Positions 5,213 through 5,218 of a stretch of DNA of 5,218 nucleotides are shown here, piece after piece. The DNA comes from Dehalococcoidia bacterium (GTDB lineage Bacteria; Chloroflexota; Dehalococcoidia; Lucifugimonadales; SHYF01). The position numbers and the translations under genes were made by a program. Position 1 is the stretch's first letter; each line of letters opens with the position of its first letter. The stretch is taken from positions 1-5,218 of the forward strand of contig SHYF01000124.1 of NCBI GenBank assembly GCA_009692985.1, read 5' to 3'. The notes beneath the pieces were generated by a model. The model was not told the origin of the DNA. It saw only the letters and a list, made by a program, of their open reading frames with translations, and did no database searches.

Positions 5213-5218
5213 GAAAGC

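Overview
The window looks like chromosomal DNA from a GC-rich bacterium. I infer the Chloroflexota, most likely a Dehalococcoidia-type lineage. The inference rests on the style of the proteins (for example the GpsA nucleotide loop GTTSWG and an OTCase with HPLPA), on the der-plsY-gpsA cluster, and on GC-rich palindromic intergenic repeats with a CTGAG...CGAAG core. The lineage call is an inference; no marker gene proves it.

Layout, left to right. (1) Positions 1-118, minus strand: the first 39 codons of rex, the NADH-sensing repressor, cut by the window edge. It is divergent from argF. The gap holds a convincing rex promoter (-35 TTGACG, 17-base spacer, -10 TACAAT) whose predicted start falls on the rex ATG, so the mRNA may be leaderless. 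An 18-base Rex-box-like palindrome overlaps the spacer and the -10. (2) 210-1139, plus: argF, ornithine carbamoyltransferase, with its own extended -10 and Shine-Dalgarno. (3) 1140-1311: non-coding, filled by a 124-base inverted-repeat element. (4) 1312-2631, plus: der, the double-GTPase ribosome assembly factor. (5) 2632-2872: non-coding, with a second GC-rich palindromic repeat cluster and a terminator-like hairpin. (6) 2873-3514 and 3511-4551, plus: plsY and gpsA, overlapping by 4 bases. (7) 4552-4630: a short junction with an inverted repeat and three tandem 8-base repeats. (8) 4631-5212, plus: an AT-richer reading frame matching only the C-terminal half of TcmP (three-Cys-motif partner protein), apparently a truncated accessory gene.

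How the genes work together. GpsA makes sn-glycerol 3-phosphate and PlsY acylates it, so the overlapping pair carries the first committed steps of phospholipid synthesis. Der is a housekeeping 50S assembly factor that often neighbours gpsA. argF supplies the citrulline step of arginine synthesis. Rex probably represses itself through the operator in its promoter; whether argF also responds to Rex cannot be told from sequence. The TcmP fragment is the only clearly accessory piece and suggests that a mobile or defence-type segment begins at the right end of the window.
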